Below, piece by piece: positions 9,599 through 21,624 of a stretch of DNA of 64,000 nucleotides. Under the pieces are notes generated by a model. The model searched no databases, was not told the DNA's origin, and saw only the letters and a list, made by a program, of their open reading frames with translations. Origin of the DNA: Fulvia fulva (lineage: Eukaryota; Ascomycota; Dothideomycetes; Mycosphaerellales; Mycosphaerellaceae); the NCBI RefSeq assembly GCF_020509005.1, contig NC_063018.1:4340001-4404000 (forward strand), given 5' to 3'. The stretch's first letter is position 1. The number at the start of each line of letters is the position of its first letter. The translations under genes were made by a program, and so were the position numbers.

Positions 9599-10719
9599 AT
9601 GAATGCACTAGAGAGCCAGCGGGCTCCAACCAGACCGACACGGCACCGCTGGAACATCCTAGTCATCGTCATAACCCTCCTGGTGATCTTCATTGCTACT
9701 CTCAGCTCCCACCTACCACACGAAGGAAATCCTCGATCTAACCCGATCGGATTTCACAAGCAAGCTGTACAGGAGCACGACTGGAGCAATGGGACCTCCA
9801 AAGTACAGCCATATGTCTTCCCGAAACTCCAGAGCCGTGCTACCTCCCTGGACTGGAGCACAGCAGTCGATAAAGGCTGGCGCCTCGCTTGCGACATGAA
9901 CAAGCCCGCAACCGCCATCCATCAATCGGAATGGGTGGGCATTATTGCGCTGGACAAGTTCGGCTGGGCCTCTGCAAAACCAACAACACAAATCCAGGCA
10001 GTCTTCGACGGCCTCGGACTGAACGATGCATTGAGAGGTCTCCAGGTCAGCACAGACGCTTCCAAATACAAGGACATGAACATCAGGAACAACAATAAAG
10101 TCAAGTACGAAGGCCAAGAGTTCTTACCGACCTATGCGTGGTATCACAACATGTTCAATGTGGAGGACGGTGTCATCATCGCTCGCGACAATTACGGTCC
10201 TGCTTACTCGGCTTCGCGCATGGACCCGCCAGTTGCTAAAGAGAAGATCACAATACTCAGGAACTGGTCCGACCTTATCTGGCTGGCGTGGCAGGATCTG
10301 TCAAAGTCGTCAGCTAAGAACATCAGGCACTTCATTCGCTACGGCGTGAACAACGATCAGACTATACAACTCGTTCGCATGGCCAGGGCTGGAAAGGGTG
10401 GGGACTGGCAGAGTGTTGACGATTTTCCACCTCAGGTACGATAATCTCGCTCTCGCTTCCTCTTCGATAGCTTGATTGCTGACGTTCCTCGCAGTGGCCG
10501 GGATGGCAGTTCAATATCAAAGAAGATGGTGCCAAGCTGATCTTGCAATCTTCCAACGGCGTTGGCCCAGCACACTTCTTGATCCAGCACAAGATGCAGC
10601 TCGGTGTTCGGATGATTCACAAGATACATGCCTTCGACTGCCCGAATGACATGGATCCCCAGCTTTGTATCTACTTTCATGCTGTGGATGGTCCGTTGGA
10701 CGAGGAGGAGTTCTCCTGA
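9599..10719 (+). CDS. Uncharacterised signal-anchor protein, tandem paralogue A
   Basis: Two exons, 9599-10435 and 10495-10719. The 59-nt intron (GTACGA..GCTGAC..CGCAG) interrupts the protein just before WPGW at a codon boundary. The 353-residue product has a short basic N-terminus and one hydrophobic segment (WNILVIVITLLVIFIATLSS, about residues 18-37), suggesting a type II membrane or secreted protein. The C-terminal ectodomain has GWRLACDMNK, ILRNWSDLIWLAWQDL, DDFPP and a terminal domain with NGVGPAHFLIQHK and HAFDCPNDMDPQLCIYFHAVDGP. The same blocks recur in the gene at 11447 with the intron at the identical place. The family occurs in other fungi as hypothetical proteins. No enzymatic motif is evident. 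Confidence 0.75.
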
Positions 10720-11446
10720 TGGCGAGATCCACCATGATTCTTTCATGAGGGCATGCTGCGAGCGACGATCTCTTATTTTCGCAAGAGGCTATCCTACGAG
10801 CGATGATTTCTGTGGTTGTTGCTGAAGGTTCAGCCTTCAGCGACCAATAATGATAATAAAGCCAAGTAAGTAGTGCTGTGTTCTTCAGATCTGGGGAATA
10901 CAGGTCATGCGTGCTACGGTCTGCGATCCGGCATGTTGTCGATCCATCTATGTGCTCCCGTGCCACAACGAGCTCCAATGTCATTGGCAGCTGGCGAACA
11001 TGACACTTGTCTTTGGACGGCCTTGCTTGCTCTACAACACCAGAGAGATCAGTCCTGAGCCGACCTCTATACAGACCACGGCCGTACTTGTGACACTCAC
11101 TGCCCTTATCGTCAGCGATCTTCCGAACACCTGCCGCGTGAGTCTTGGACCTGATGGCCGGCTACTGCTGACCCTCCGAACTCACTGCGTAGGCCACATT
11201 ACCATGTCCCGCTGCGAAGCGTATCTGTCCGCCATTGCACGAGCACACGCCATGGCCGCGAAGCGAAGTTCATCACGGGCTACTCATTCGCGCGATGTAG
11301 CACATGCTACTACCCAACAACAAACTACTAGAAGCTTGTCTGCTTCTCCCAATGGACTATCCTCACGACATATTCGATAACGCTCAGGAGCTCTTGTAAG
11401 AAGCGACATTCTACAGGCTTCCTTACACCACGACAGTACTACAATC
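10720..11446. other. Intergenic between the tandem paralogues
   Basis: An open frame (about 10907-11380) lacks any recognisable feature and is not called. The rest is presumably the terminator of the first paralogue and promoter of the second. Confidence 0.45.
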
Positions 11447-12520
11447 ATGCCAGTCACGCTGGCCATGAACAACACAGCATGTTCCAAGGCTCTTGGTCTG
11501 GCCGCCCTCGTGGCTATTGCGATCGTGTTTGGACTCAGCACCATGAATGCCAACCCCCATGACAACACCAATATCGCCCGAAACATCCACAACGAACGCC
11601 ATTCCAACATCACCATCTACGAGCCCCCCTACAACACACATAACGCCCCTCACTCAAACCTCACAGCCCGCGACACCATCTGGGAAGACAAAGTCTACAA
11701 AGGCCACTGGCTAGCCTGCCTCATGAACGCCCAGCCCGAACACGTTGAACAATCCCACTTCACAACCAACGCCGACCTCACACAGAACGGATGGCAAACC
11801 ACCGAGCGCCCAGCCGCCAACCAAAGAACCTTCAACCTCCGAGGCTACGTCGGCGCCCTGAAAGGCTTAGGCCTCGACACGAACTTCGAACACTGGATCA
11901 CTGTCCAAGGGAGACATGCCGGCACAGGTGGCCAGTACACGAACGCCTACAATCCATGGGGTGGGATCCTTATTGCGGAGTCGAATCACGGGCCGGACTT
12001 CGTTATTGGGGAGAGGACGAAGAAGGGAATAGCGGTTGGCCCGGCCCCGGCGCTGAAGAATTGGTCTGATGTGGTGTTCCTGGTTTGGGCTATGCTCTGT
12101 CGTCGAAGCAACATCGACCAGAATCCGCAGGGCTTGGAGCATGTTTTCCGGAGTATGGTTGTCAATGAGGCGACGACGGAGACGCTTCGACAAGCGCGAG
12201 GGAATGGGAATAGTGATGGTGTTGATGACTTTCCTCCTAAGGTACGTGGTCAGCTCCATATCCCCCAGTCCGAAGTCAGATACTGACTTTATATCTCACA
12301 GTGGCCAGGATGGTCATGGAATATCGATACTGACCCCGGTCGAGCTGCGATAAGCACGCGCAACGGCGTAGGAGTGGCGTACTTCCTCTTCCAACACAAG
12401 GAGGCGCTCGGCATAAAGGTAGTCGATCGCATCCATGCGTTCAACTGCCCAGATTACACTGAGGCGCCAAAGTTTTGCATGTACATGCACCTCGTGGACG
12501 GACCTATCGATGACATTTGA
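11447..12520 (+). CDS. Uncharacterised signal-anchor protein, tandem paralogue B
   Basis: Exons 11447-12241 and 12302-12520, joined across a 60-nt intron (GTACGT..CTCACAG) placed exactly as in the gene at 9599. The 337-residue product has a hydrophobic N-terminal segment (LGLAALVAIAIVFGLS). It shares the blocks GHWLACLMN, ALKNWSDVVFLVWAMLC, DDFPPK, WPGW, NGVGVAYFLFQHK and HAFNCPDYTEAPKFCMYMHLVDGP. N-glycosylation sequons are present near the N-terminus (NITIY, NLTAR). Divergence from paralogue A is high outside these blocks, so the duplication is old. Base composition switches from C-rich to G-rich near 11935. Function unknown. Confidence 0.75.
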
Positions 12521-12850
12521 GACATCCATCTGCATCAGCCTGTTATGCTTAGACCCAACGTTAGTGCTTAATTCCAGCGGAATGTAGCGGTGATGCTTAC
12601 CAAAACCAGGACTGCTCTTGAGAATTGAATGAAGCGAGTGAAGCGAATAAATATTTCAACCCAAGAAAAAAATGCTTTTCATGCTTCTCAAACATCCTGT
12701 ATGTACTATGATACACACCTCTCAAACAAAAAGAATGACTATGCCTCTATCAGCATTACCCCTCAATCCTGCTGTGCTGTACTGTACTATCAGGAGCGCT
12801 GTGTTGCTCCCACTCATGAACGGGCATTAGTATACATCGCGACGATGCGT
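12521..12850. other. Intergenic between convergent genes
   Basis: A/T-rich, with a run ccaagaaaaaaatgc near 12661. It should contain the 3' ends of the genes on both sides. Confidence 0.5.
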
Positions 12851-14894
12851 TTAGTTGCCCTTGCCACCGTACGATGGAGGAGCTGGGCTCTTGCTGCCGC
12901 CGTTCTGGCCTGGCTTCTGGCCTGAGGTGGGGCTGGTTTCGGGTTTACCCTCATCACCCTTGCCGTTGTTGTCGCCGTATGGCTTTGGAGATGGGTGCTC
13001 TTTAGAGTCACCAGGAGTTTTGCCTGGTACTGGGCTGGTCTCGGTGTTGCCGTTCTCATCGCAGTCCTCGCCTTGGCATTCGTCAGAGTGGCCTGAGCTG
13101 CCGTAGCCGACTGGCTTTGGGCCTGATCCGGATGGTCCGTTGCCGACTGGGCTGGTTGGGGTACGTCCCGGCTGGTTCTGGCCTGGCTGATGTTGGCCTG
13201 GAGTCTGCTGGCAGCCTGGGTGGGTGCTTCCGGGGTAGCATCCAGCTGGTGGTGGGCGGACGCCGCCGGGGCCTTGTGGCTTGTATCCACCTTGGCCTGG
13301 AGTTGGGCTGACGATCACACCCCCCGAGCCGTAGCCATTGTTGTTACCAGAGGGGTGATCTTTTCCACCCCATCCAGCTCCAATACCACCATGAGCACCG
13401 CCCCCAATGGATCCTCCAATGCCTGATTGACCTGGGCGGCTGCCACCAACTGGAGACACGACAGCGCCTCCTGAGCCGTAACCATTGTTGTTACCAGCAG
13501 CGTGTCCTTTGCCAGACCAGCCAAAGCCGATACCACCGTGAGCTCCTCCCCCGATGGATCCACCGATGCCTGACTGGCCATTCCCGTACCCTGGACGTCC
13601 TCCATTGACTGGGGAGACTGCAACGCCTCCCTCACCTCGACCCGAGCCGCCAAGACCTGCCCCCACGCCACCACCAAGCCCAGCGCCAATGCCTGCACCG
13701 CCGTGAATGTCGCCACCGGCCTGCACTATATGTTAGCGTTGTTGTAAAAGATGGGAAGTTTCGAAGCATGGTCTTGGCATCCGCGCACGGGCCTAACACA
13801 TGCCAAGCTCGGTCGAAGAACAACTTACACCTCCATGGCCATTGTAACCATTGTTGTAGCCACTGTTGCCACGGCCCTGAACGCCTGCTCCTGCACCGGC
13901 TCCGAAGTTAAAGCCCGCGCCACCCTGCTTGTTGCGTTAGCATTACTCCTCGATTTGGAGACTGCGCAATGGAGCATGTCACGCAGGACTGCTTCCTGCG
14001 GACGACGGACGAAAACTTACTCCAGCCCCTGCGCCGACACCCGATCCTAGGCCTGAACCGACGCCGACGTTTCCGTTGAAGTTGCCACCAGCCTTTTGAA
14101 GTCAGTAAAGAAATTTTGCTGCGGCAAAAACAGTTGAGTGAGACTCACGTTGAAGCCAGCCCCTCCTCCGGCCTTTCCACCAAGACCGAGAAGGCCGGTG
14201 ACTGGAGAGAGGAGACCACCAAGACCACCACCCAAGCCGCCGCCAAGACCCAGCCCTTTGATGAAGTCAGCATGATTTCCTGTTTGCAAGAAAGAGGATC
14301 TCGTCCTACCACCCATGATGCCACCTCCAGCGCCTGTAATGAGTGAAAGGTTAGCGTAATTCTCCAATCTGAAGGTCTGTGACTCGTGATGAGAAAAGTC
14401 CCAACAACTCGTGGGTCGAGCAGCAGTCCTTGAAGTGGTTGCTGGTTCAGAGAAGCACGATCGTTGAACTTCAGGGTCGGAATTGCTGCAGCTCTGATTG
14501 TATTCTTTGCAGAACCTCAATGGTGCGCCAAGCAGCCCAAGCCGAAAAGTCGTGAATATCGTGTCGTCCATTCAAGATTCGAGGAGTGAAGAAGTGTTGA
14601 CTTACCACCCTTCACACCTCCACCAAGACCTGCTCCAGCTCCCACATTCGCCCCAGCCCCAAACGAACCGCCAGCTCCAGCGCCCGCACCCGCACCACCC
14701 GACACAGGGCTCACAGCAACGCCGCCCTGGCCATGACCGTAAACAGAGCCCTGACCATAGCTGTCTGGACCACCGACGTTCTTGTGGTATCCGGCAGAGC
14801 CCGACTTCTCCCAGGAGTTGGAGTTGTCGACGTAGGCTGGTGCAGCATAGACGAGAGCCAGCGAGGCCGCGCCAACGACGAAAGAGTACTTCAT
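12851..14894 (-). CDS. Gly-rich secreted (cell-wall type) protein, five exons
   Basis: Exons: 14894-14606, 14333-14149, 14092-14021, 13924-13829 and 13720-12851, total 503 residues. Donors are GTAAGT or GTGAGT, with CTAAC or CTGAC branch sequences. MKYSFVVGAASLALVYAAPA is a signal peptide. The rest is dominated by short Gly-rich units (GAGAGAGGSFGAG, GLGGGLGGGLGG). Exons 2 to 4 each encode a small Gly-rich module starting with (A)GG. The last exon holds a tandem repeat of about 45 residues, in which QSGIGGSIGGGAHGGIG is followed by NNNGYGSGG and VSP. A Pro/Gly/Lys-rich C-terminal part follows, with cysteines near GCYPGSTHPGCQ and CQGEDCDENG. No GPI signal is seen. Likely a structural wall or extracellular protein; the family is not identified. 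Intron 1 (272 nt) is unusually long for this window. Confidence 0.75.
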
Positions 14895-16696
14895 CTTGAA
14901 CGAGTGTAAGAAGTTGTTTTGATGTAAGGTACAGTAAAGAGTGGTGAAAAGTTTGAATGTCAAATGTCAGAGACTGCTCAAAGGGATGCAGAGTTGCTGA
15001 TGAAGGAGTGGAAAGTATGCACCTTGGCTGGGCCCTTTTGTATGTACTGCTTAGCCTTTGGCGGTACCCGTGCGCTGAGGCTCAAACTGGTGGACAGGAG
15101 TGGAAATAGATGCACATGATCTTGATGCTGCTTCCAGGTCTTGGGTTTCCGATCCCGCGAGTCGAGTGGTCGTCGAGTCGCGGTATGTAAGTCAGTTTCG
15201 CAGCCGCTCTCCTAGCAAGCATTGAGGTCTGTGGGCGGTACAGCTCGAGACGGGAGCCACAAGAGGATGGAGTAAGTATTGATACATGTATCACAAGACT
15301 AGATTCGGCGTTGAGACTTCGCTCTGCTCTGCTTTTGGTTAAGATCGCGTGTAGCATGCCTAGGAGATCCCGGCGATGAGGTGAAGCATGAGTGTGGAGG
15401 TGAAGTAGTGTCGGGATGTTACTCAACTCGTCAAGGCGCATTGAGGTCGGGTCTGGTCTGTGCCTGGTTAAGGTTGGTGAAACGCGATCGTGGTGGATCC
15501 GGGCAGGAAGCTAAATCCGGCCCATGTTGCCTGCGCTAGCCCACAAGGTCCTGTATAGGACGTTGTATGTATAAGGGACGTGCCAGCGAGTGTGTGTATC
15601 TAGACATATGGTCGCCAGATGCAACACGATGATCTTGATTCTCACTGGGATGGCGGTGAATTCCAGCTGGACGTCCCCGTATTCGGCGGATAGAGAGGTA
15701 TGTCAAATCAGCCGACTGGGAGATTGCAAAGGCGTCCACTTGGTGTTTGGGATGCTCAAGAGGCCCGAGTCGTATACCACGGCCCTCTATGAAGGATGAA
15801 ACAGCCCTGTGGGGTGACTTGACTCGCCAAGTCTAGGCCTCGCTGTCTGTTCTGCTCAACCCCGGGAGGCAATCGGCGACGACCGAATGTAGTCCATCAC
15901 CGCCGCCACGAGGCATTGGAGTCAGTCGTGTTCCGACGAGATGGTGCTTCTGCAATCTGGTCAGCGTGGATTGGAAGCCACAGAATCGCGGACCTGTGGG
16001 AATGAGTCGACGCTCTGGAGCCATCGCTATCAAGCCCGTTGAGCGTCATTTGTGGCGTCGCTGCGCTGCGTGTTCGAATGCAGCGGATGAAGTGCGACGA
16101 CGAAGGAAGTCGCATTGGGGAGGCAAGGCAAGGGCGGATCTCGGAAGGCTCCGCAGTGCAATGATAGTCGCATGCGGCCTTGGCCAATGTCTTCAGTTTG
16201 ATCCACGGTTCACTCGTGATTGATTTCTGGGGGTGGGAAGTGCATCGTGGTATGCTTTCTGCCATTTGAACAGCGTTCAGCCGAGGGCGTGGAGGCTTTG
16301 ATCAGACTGAGTCGACATGACCAGCCTGGCAGGACCGACTGTCACTCCACGACGCAGGTGATGACTACCTTACGTAGCCGCAACGACTCCTCGATACAAC
16401 ATATAATGGTCGTTGATGAAATTGATGTTGATGACAGGACAGAACATGGCATCAGGAGACAATCACTGCGCTTATCCATCAAATGGGAGGCGTTCCGGCG
16501 CAGGACCCTTGCATGTCCCAGCGATAACGGTCGGAGCTGGCTGCCCGCCAGCTTTTTCTGCGATTGCTCACACCTACCATCTTCCATCCACCACTCACTT
16601 CGTATAAGTAGCCATTGGCCTTCGCAATCACCTCCACACCCTCTCCTCATCTTAACAGAACACACATCAACAGTATCATCACTCATTACGCCCAGC
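14895..16696. other. Divergent intergenic region
   Basis: 1.8 kb without a supported gene, lying between the Gly-rich protein (minus) and argininosuccinate synthase (plus). Contains several orphan open frames of low quality. Confidence 0.5.
16003..16314. promoter_or_regulatory. Two Gcn4/Cpc1-like TGAGTCGAC sites
   Basis: TGAGTCGAC occurs at 16003-16011 and 16308-16316, about 690 and 390 bp before the start of argininosuccinate synthase. It differs from the Gcn4/Cpc1 core TGASTCA at the last base. Arginine genes are classical targets of cross-pathway control, so the match is suggestive only. Confidence 0.3.
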
Positions 16697-18011
16697 ATGT
16701 CGAAGGGAAAGGTCTGTTTGGCCTACTCAGGCGGTCTGGACACCAGCTGCATCCTCAAGTACCTCTTGGACCAGGACTATGAGGTGATCGCCTTCATGGC
16801 CGACGTTGGCCAGGAGGAGGACTTCAAGGCTGCAAAGGAGAAGGCATTGAAGATTGGCGCTACCAAGTGCTACATCGAGGACCTTCGTCGCGAGGTAGGC
16901 AACAGTCATACCATTGCCGTAAGCAAACAGCTAACACATTCGCTAGTTCGTCGAGGAGCTCTGCTACCCAGCCATCGCTTGCAACGCCATCTACGAGAAC
17001 GTCTACCTCCTCGGCACCTCCCTCGCCCGCCCAGTCATCGCCCGCGCTCAGGTCGCTGTCGCACAAAAGGAGGGATGCTTCGCTGTGTCCCACGGCTGCA
17101 CCGGCAAGGGCAACGACCAAGTCCGTTTCGAGCTTGGCTTCTACGCTCTCCAGCCATCCATCAAGGTCATCGCACCATGGAGAGACCCAGAGTTTTACAA
17201 CCGCTTCAAGGGCCGACAAGATCTGCTTGACTATGCTTCCGAGAAGGGCATTCCAGTCACCAGCACCAAGAGCAAGCCATGGAGCATGGACGAGAACTTG
17301 GCACACTGCAGCTACGAGGCAGGCATCCTTGAAGACCCAAATGTCACCCCACCAGAGGACATGTGGAAGCTCACTGCCGACCCGACCCAGGCACCAGATC
17401 AGCCAGAGGACTTCGAGCTCACCTTCAAGAAGGGTCTGCCAGTCGAGCTCAAGCTTGCCGACGGTAAGACCGTCACTGACCCAGTCGAGCTCTTCTTGAC
17501 TGCCAACGCTGTCGCCCGCAAGCACGGTGTCGGTCGCATCGACATTGTCGAGAACCGCTTCATCGGTCTCAAGTCCCGTGGCTGCTACGAGACTCCCGGC
17601 CTCACCATGCTCCGCGCTGCCCACATCGATCTCGAGGGTCTCGTCATGGACCGTGAGGTCCGCGCTCTTCGTGACCAATTCATTACCTTCAACTACGCCA
17701 AGGTACTCTACAACGGCCTCTACTTCTCGCCAGAGCGCGAGTTTCTCGAGCAGAGCATCACTTCTTCGCAGAAGAACGTCAACGGCAGTGTACGATGCCG
17801 TGCCTACAAGGGCATGTTCAGCGTCGTTGGCCGCTGGTCCGACACGGAGAAGCTCTACGATGCCAGCGAGAGCAGCATGGACGAGATTGGCGATTTTGAG
17901 CCAAGCGACACCACCGGCTTCATCAGCGTCAACGCTATTCGCCTGAAAAAGTACGGCAAGGCCAAAGAGGAGGCTGGCGAGAGCCTGGTTCAGCATGACA
18001 TTGCTGTCTAA
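16697..18011 (+). CDS. ARG1: Argininosuccinate synthase
   Basis: Exons 16697-16894 and 16947-18011 with a 52-nt intron (GTAGGC..CTAAC..GCTAG), total 420 residues, the normal length for the family. The enzyme joins citrulline and aspartate using ATP in the arginine pathway. The PP-loop ATP-binding motif AYSGGLDTS is at residues 9-17. [13 protein letters not shown] and [17 protein letters not shown] are the citrulline/aspartate-site signatures. The start is ATG 16697 with the sequence [14 protein letters not shown] long open frame on the opposite strand (17996-16860) is a codon-bias shadow. The enzyme is cytosolic in fungi. Confidence 0.97.
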
Positions 18012-18604
18012 GCGACATCGCTACGCTTTCGCGAGGAACACCACTTGCTTTGGTAGGTGGCAAGCCGTCCGAGCGTATGCTTGGAGGCCTCTGTTCAGCA
18101 CGTTGTATGTCATTTGACACCGTTGCTGTCCTCGTGACTTTCTTTGGTTGCACTGTAGCATAGACATGATAAAGAAGATTCACACTTCGTCTTGAATTCT
18201 CACCTCTCATAGGACTATACTCTCTTGATGCAAACATGCTGTAGCCTAGCTAAGTAGGCTGTCAATACCGCCAGCCGCCTGGTTGCGCCTGGAATTGGAA
18301 TGTGCCTAGACCTACTTGACTACCACCTGCGAATAGTTCTGCCACTCATCATCGGAAGCTACCCTCATCATCTTCTTCTGCTCACTTACGCGCAGAGGTG
18401 AATTGAGCCAAAGTGTATTACCTGAATTGTGCACGTGCAGGCTAAACGCCGGTTAAGATCGGTGCTAAACTCTAAACCCTCGAGCTTCACAACAAAAGCT
18501 TCAGCACACACAACACACAACCACAACCCATCAAAGCTCCATTGCACCACGACTCTTCACACACAACACGCTTCACGACCTTGTACGATACTTTGACGAC
18601 GATC
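18012..18604. other. Intergenic
   Basis: 3' end of argininosuccinate synthase and promoter of the RCC1 gene. C/A-rich leader from about 18480. No gene. Confidence 0.5.
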
Positions 18605-20517
18605 ATGGCACAGATCAAGTACATCAAGAAGACCAAGACATCGACAGAAACAGACGCGACCATGGCCCCAAAGAGAGCGACCAGAGGCGCGTCAGAAGCC
18701 GCAAAACCAAAGGCCAACACCAAGGCCAAAGTCACCAAGCCTGCCCCAGCACCGAAGACCAAGACAGCGGCGTCGAAAGCGAACGGCACAGCCAAGCCAG
18801 CAGCACGAGGACGCGCCACAAAGTCGAAAAAGGAAGACGCAGCTGAGACTGATGGAGAGACTGAGACAAAAAAGCCCAAGGCCACCAAAGGTAAGCAGTA
18901 TCGTAAGGGGTCGATACGCCATGTTGTGCGCGTGGTTGCTGTATAGCCGTCCATCGCGTGGTAGCAAGCATGGGTGTCCTCCGCTATAGTGGTCCGCGCG
19001 GTCGCTTACACGATTCTACAGGCACAACAGCTACAAAGAAAGCTCCAGCAAAGAAGGTCGCCGCAGCGACCAACGGCACGACCGCTCCGGCGAAGGCGTC
19101 GCGAAAGCGCAAGGCAGACGACGACGAAGCGGCCGCGGCGCCTGTGAAGAAAGTGAAGACACTCACAAAAGGCCCCATCCTCATCGAACCACCCACTCAG
19201 CGCCTCAATGTATACGTTTTCGGCGAAGGAACTGCAGGCGAACTCGCACTTGGCACAGCAAAGAACGCGGTGGACGTCAAGCGACCACGACTCAACCCGA
19301 ACCTCAGCGCACAAACAGTTGGCGTGACACAGATTGCTGCGGGTGGCATGCACGCGATCGCGATTACACACGATAACAAGATCCTCACATGGGGTGTCAA
19401 CGATCAGGGCACGCTCGGACGAGACACTGAGTGGGATGGCGGTCTCAAAGATATGGACGAGAATGCTTCAGACAGCGATGAAGATGAAGCAGAGGACAAC
19501 GGCCTCAATCCGAAGGAGTGTACACCAGGAGAGGTCGACTGGTCGAAGACAGACGTGGCAGAAGGCACACGGTTCGTGCAGGTCGCTGCTGGCGACTCGT
19601 CTTCTTTTGTCCTCACAGACGACGGCAAAGTCTACGGCTGGGGCACATTCCGCAGCAACGACGGCATTTTCGGCTTCATCGAAGGAGTCAAGGTCGCTAC
19701 ACGACCAGTCCTCATCCCAGCACTCAAGAACATTACAGACATCAAGGCTGGCGCAAACCACGCGCTGGCAATGGACACGAAGGGTGCAGTCTTCGCGTGG
19801 GGCTCAGGTCAGCAGAACCAACTCGGCCGTCGTATCATAGAACGTACGAAGGAGAAGGCTTTGACACCTACCGAGTTCGGTCTGCCCAAGGGACCCAAGA
19901 AGGGCATCTCCTCGATCGAGACTGGCAGCTACCACAGCTTTGCCATCGCAAAGACAGGCGAAGTGTGGGCATGGGGATTGAACAACTTTGGTGAGACAGG
20001 CATCATGGACAATGCCGGCCAAGACGACGCCGTCATCATCAACCCGAAGGTTGTCACAGCACTGAACGGAAAAAACATCACCAGCATCAAAGGCGGAGGA
20101 CACCACAGTCTCGCAGCCACTGCAAGCGGCGAATGCCTCATCTGGGGCCGCATCGACGGCTCCCAAACCGGCATCGCAGAAGAAGACATCGCCAAGCTCC
20201 CAGCTGAGTCCGTCATCAAGGACGAACAAGGACGTCCACGCATTCTCGCCGCACCGCAGAAGGTCAGCGCTATCCAGGGAGAAGTCACACACGTCACGAC
20301 AAGCTCCGACCACAACATCGTCCTCACCAAGGACGGCAAATCATGGTCATGGGGATTCTCGGCCAACTACCAGACTGGCCTTGGAACGGATGACGATGTT
20401 CCTGTTGCGACTATGATTGATAACACGGCGGTGAAGGAGCAGAAACTGAATTATGCGACGACGGGAGGACAGTTTAGCATTCTCACGTCGCCGGCGGCGG
20501 ATGTGAAGGATGCATAA
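18605..20517 (+). CDS. RCC1: RCC1-type Ran guanine nucleotide exchange factor
   Basis: Exons 18605-18890 and 19022-20517 with a 131-nt intron (GTAAGC..CTACAG), 593 residues. The N-terminal about 150 residues are basic and low in complexity (Lys/Ala/Pro-rich), expected to bind chromatin or act as nuclear signal. The rest is a seven-bladed RCC1 propeller. Blade signatures include LTWGVNDQGTLGRD, VYGWGTFRSNDG, VFAWGSGQQNQLGRR, VWAWGLNNFGETGI, CLIWGRIDGSQTGI and SWSWGFSANYQTGLG. An acidic insert (DMDENASDSDEDEAED) interrupts an early blade. The protein should charge Ran with GTP on chromatin and so drive nuclear transport. A second in-frame ATG at 18662 has a very good context (gaccATGG) and may be the true start. 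Confidence 0.93.
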
Positions 20518-20901
20518 GGAGGAGAGGAACGGTGTTTTCGGCTTGCTGTTTCGAGATTCTCATGGTGTGTTGATAGAAGGGGAACCGACTGAAGGGCTTG
20601 GCTTGACTTGGGTTAGTTTGGCTACTTGTTGCGTTTTTGGCTGGGTGCATAGCGGAATACTAGAGGTGTGAAAGAAATCACACTGTAATACGAAAAGATG
20701 GTCGCGCACAATACAATTCAAGCTCCTCGGGTTTCGTCTTCATTCGCTCCAGCGCACAAGACTGAGAGGTGTTGCGGACGATCCTATCACGATCACGGGA
20801 ATCATTGAGAGAAGAGAGAGCCACTAACAGAGCCTGAGCTCAACACCACACCCGCCACTCATATTCATTCCATGCGATCTGGTGTAGTAGACCGCGTGCA
20901 C
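20518..20901. other. Intergenic between convergent genes
   Basis: No gene. 3' regions of RCC1 and of the F-box gene. Confidence 0.5.
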
Positions 20902-21624
20902 CTAGACACCCACCCTATCCACAACCCCCTCCGGGTCCAACTCCCGCGCAATCAACACCCCATCAAGCCGCACCACCCCAACCCTCCACTCCGCAGTCCC
21001 ACCATACTTCACCTCAAAGACCTCAACAAGCCCCCTAAGCTCAGCCCCCCGGAGGTACCCGGTGCCCCGCCCCTCCCCTCCTTCGTTGATGCGATGCTCT
21101 CGGGGAGCCTGCAAGCACGCGACCAGATCTTTCAGACTCGCGCCACCGGGGAACGTGGAAGTAACCGCGGACGGCAGTATTCACGTTCCCAGTGGATTGG
21201 ATACAGATGTGGCTGGATTCGACGGGGGAGGAGGTGAGGTGTATAGCGAGGTAGGGGAGTGGGAGGCCAGGAGTCTGGCAGTGAGGGTGTCGTCTTTGGT
21301 CCAGGGTGGACGGGAGGAGGAAGGATTTAGGCGCTGGGGGATCTTCTTGATCTTGATTGTGGTGCGGACTTTCTGCCCTGGCTGGAGGCGGGTGCAGTGT
21401 TTGACAAGGCTGCGGTCCCGTCCGATGGTCCAGCGCTCGTGGGTGTCGCTGTGTGTGCGGAGGAAGAGGTGCTGTTGGAGTTGGGGGGAGGTTGTGAGGA
21501 GGTCGCGGAATTGGCGGCAGATGCGTTGAGCGAGGAGGAAGGTGGAGGAGGGGAGATGGAGTAGGATTCGTTCTAGTAGCTCTGCGGTGGAGAAGACGGC
21601 GCGGCAGGAGGCGGCGGTGGTCAT
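20902..21624 (-). CDS. F-box domain protein
   Basis: ATG 21624 starts an F-box: VFSTAELLERILLHLPSSTFLLAQRICRQFRDLLTTSPQLQQHLFL (given as blocks VFSTAELLERILLHLP, LLAQRICRQFRDLL and SPQLQQHLFL). The frame stops at 21181, but a 48-nt GTGAAT..GCGAG segment (21184-21137) can be removed as an intron. That joins NPLGT to LKDLVACLQAPREHR and continues to GYLRGAELRGLVEVFEVKYGG, total 224 residues. This C-terminal part has the form seen in related Dothideomycete F-box proteins, so I prefer the spliced model. The acceptor is weak and a frameshift is the alternative. F-box proteins link substrates to SCF ubiquitin ligases; the substrate is unknown. The 5' half is C-rich and the 3' half G-rich on the coding strand. 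Confidence 0.65.

Noticed and set aside
10907..11380. 157-codon plus-strand frame between the tandem paralogues
   Set aside because: No signal, domain or relative recognised and it lies where promoter and terminator are expected.
16860..17996. 378-codon open frame antisense to argininosuccinate synthase
   Set aside because: It follows the codon periodicity of the sense gene, is rich in Leu/Val/Ala/Glu and has no domain. A shadow of biased codon use.
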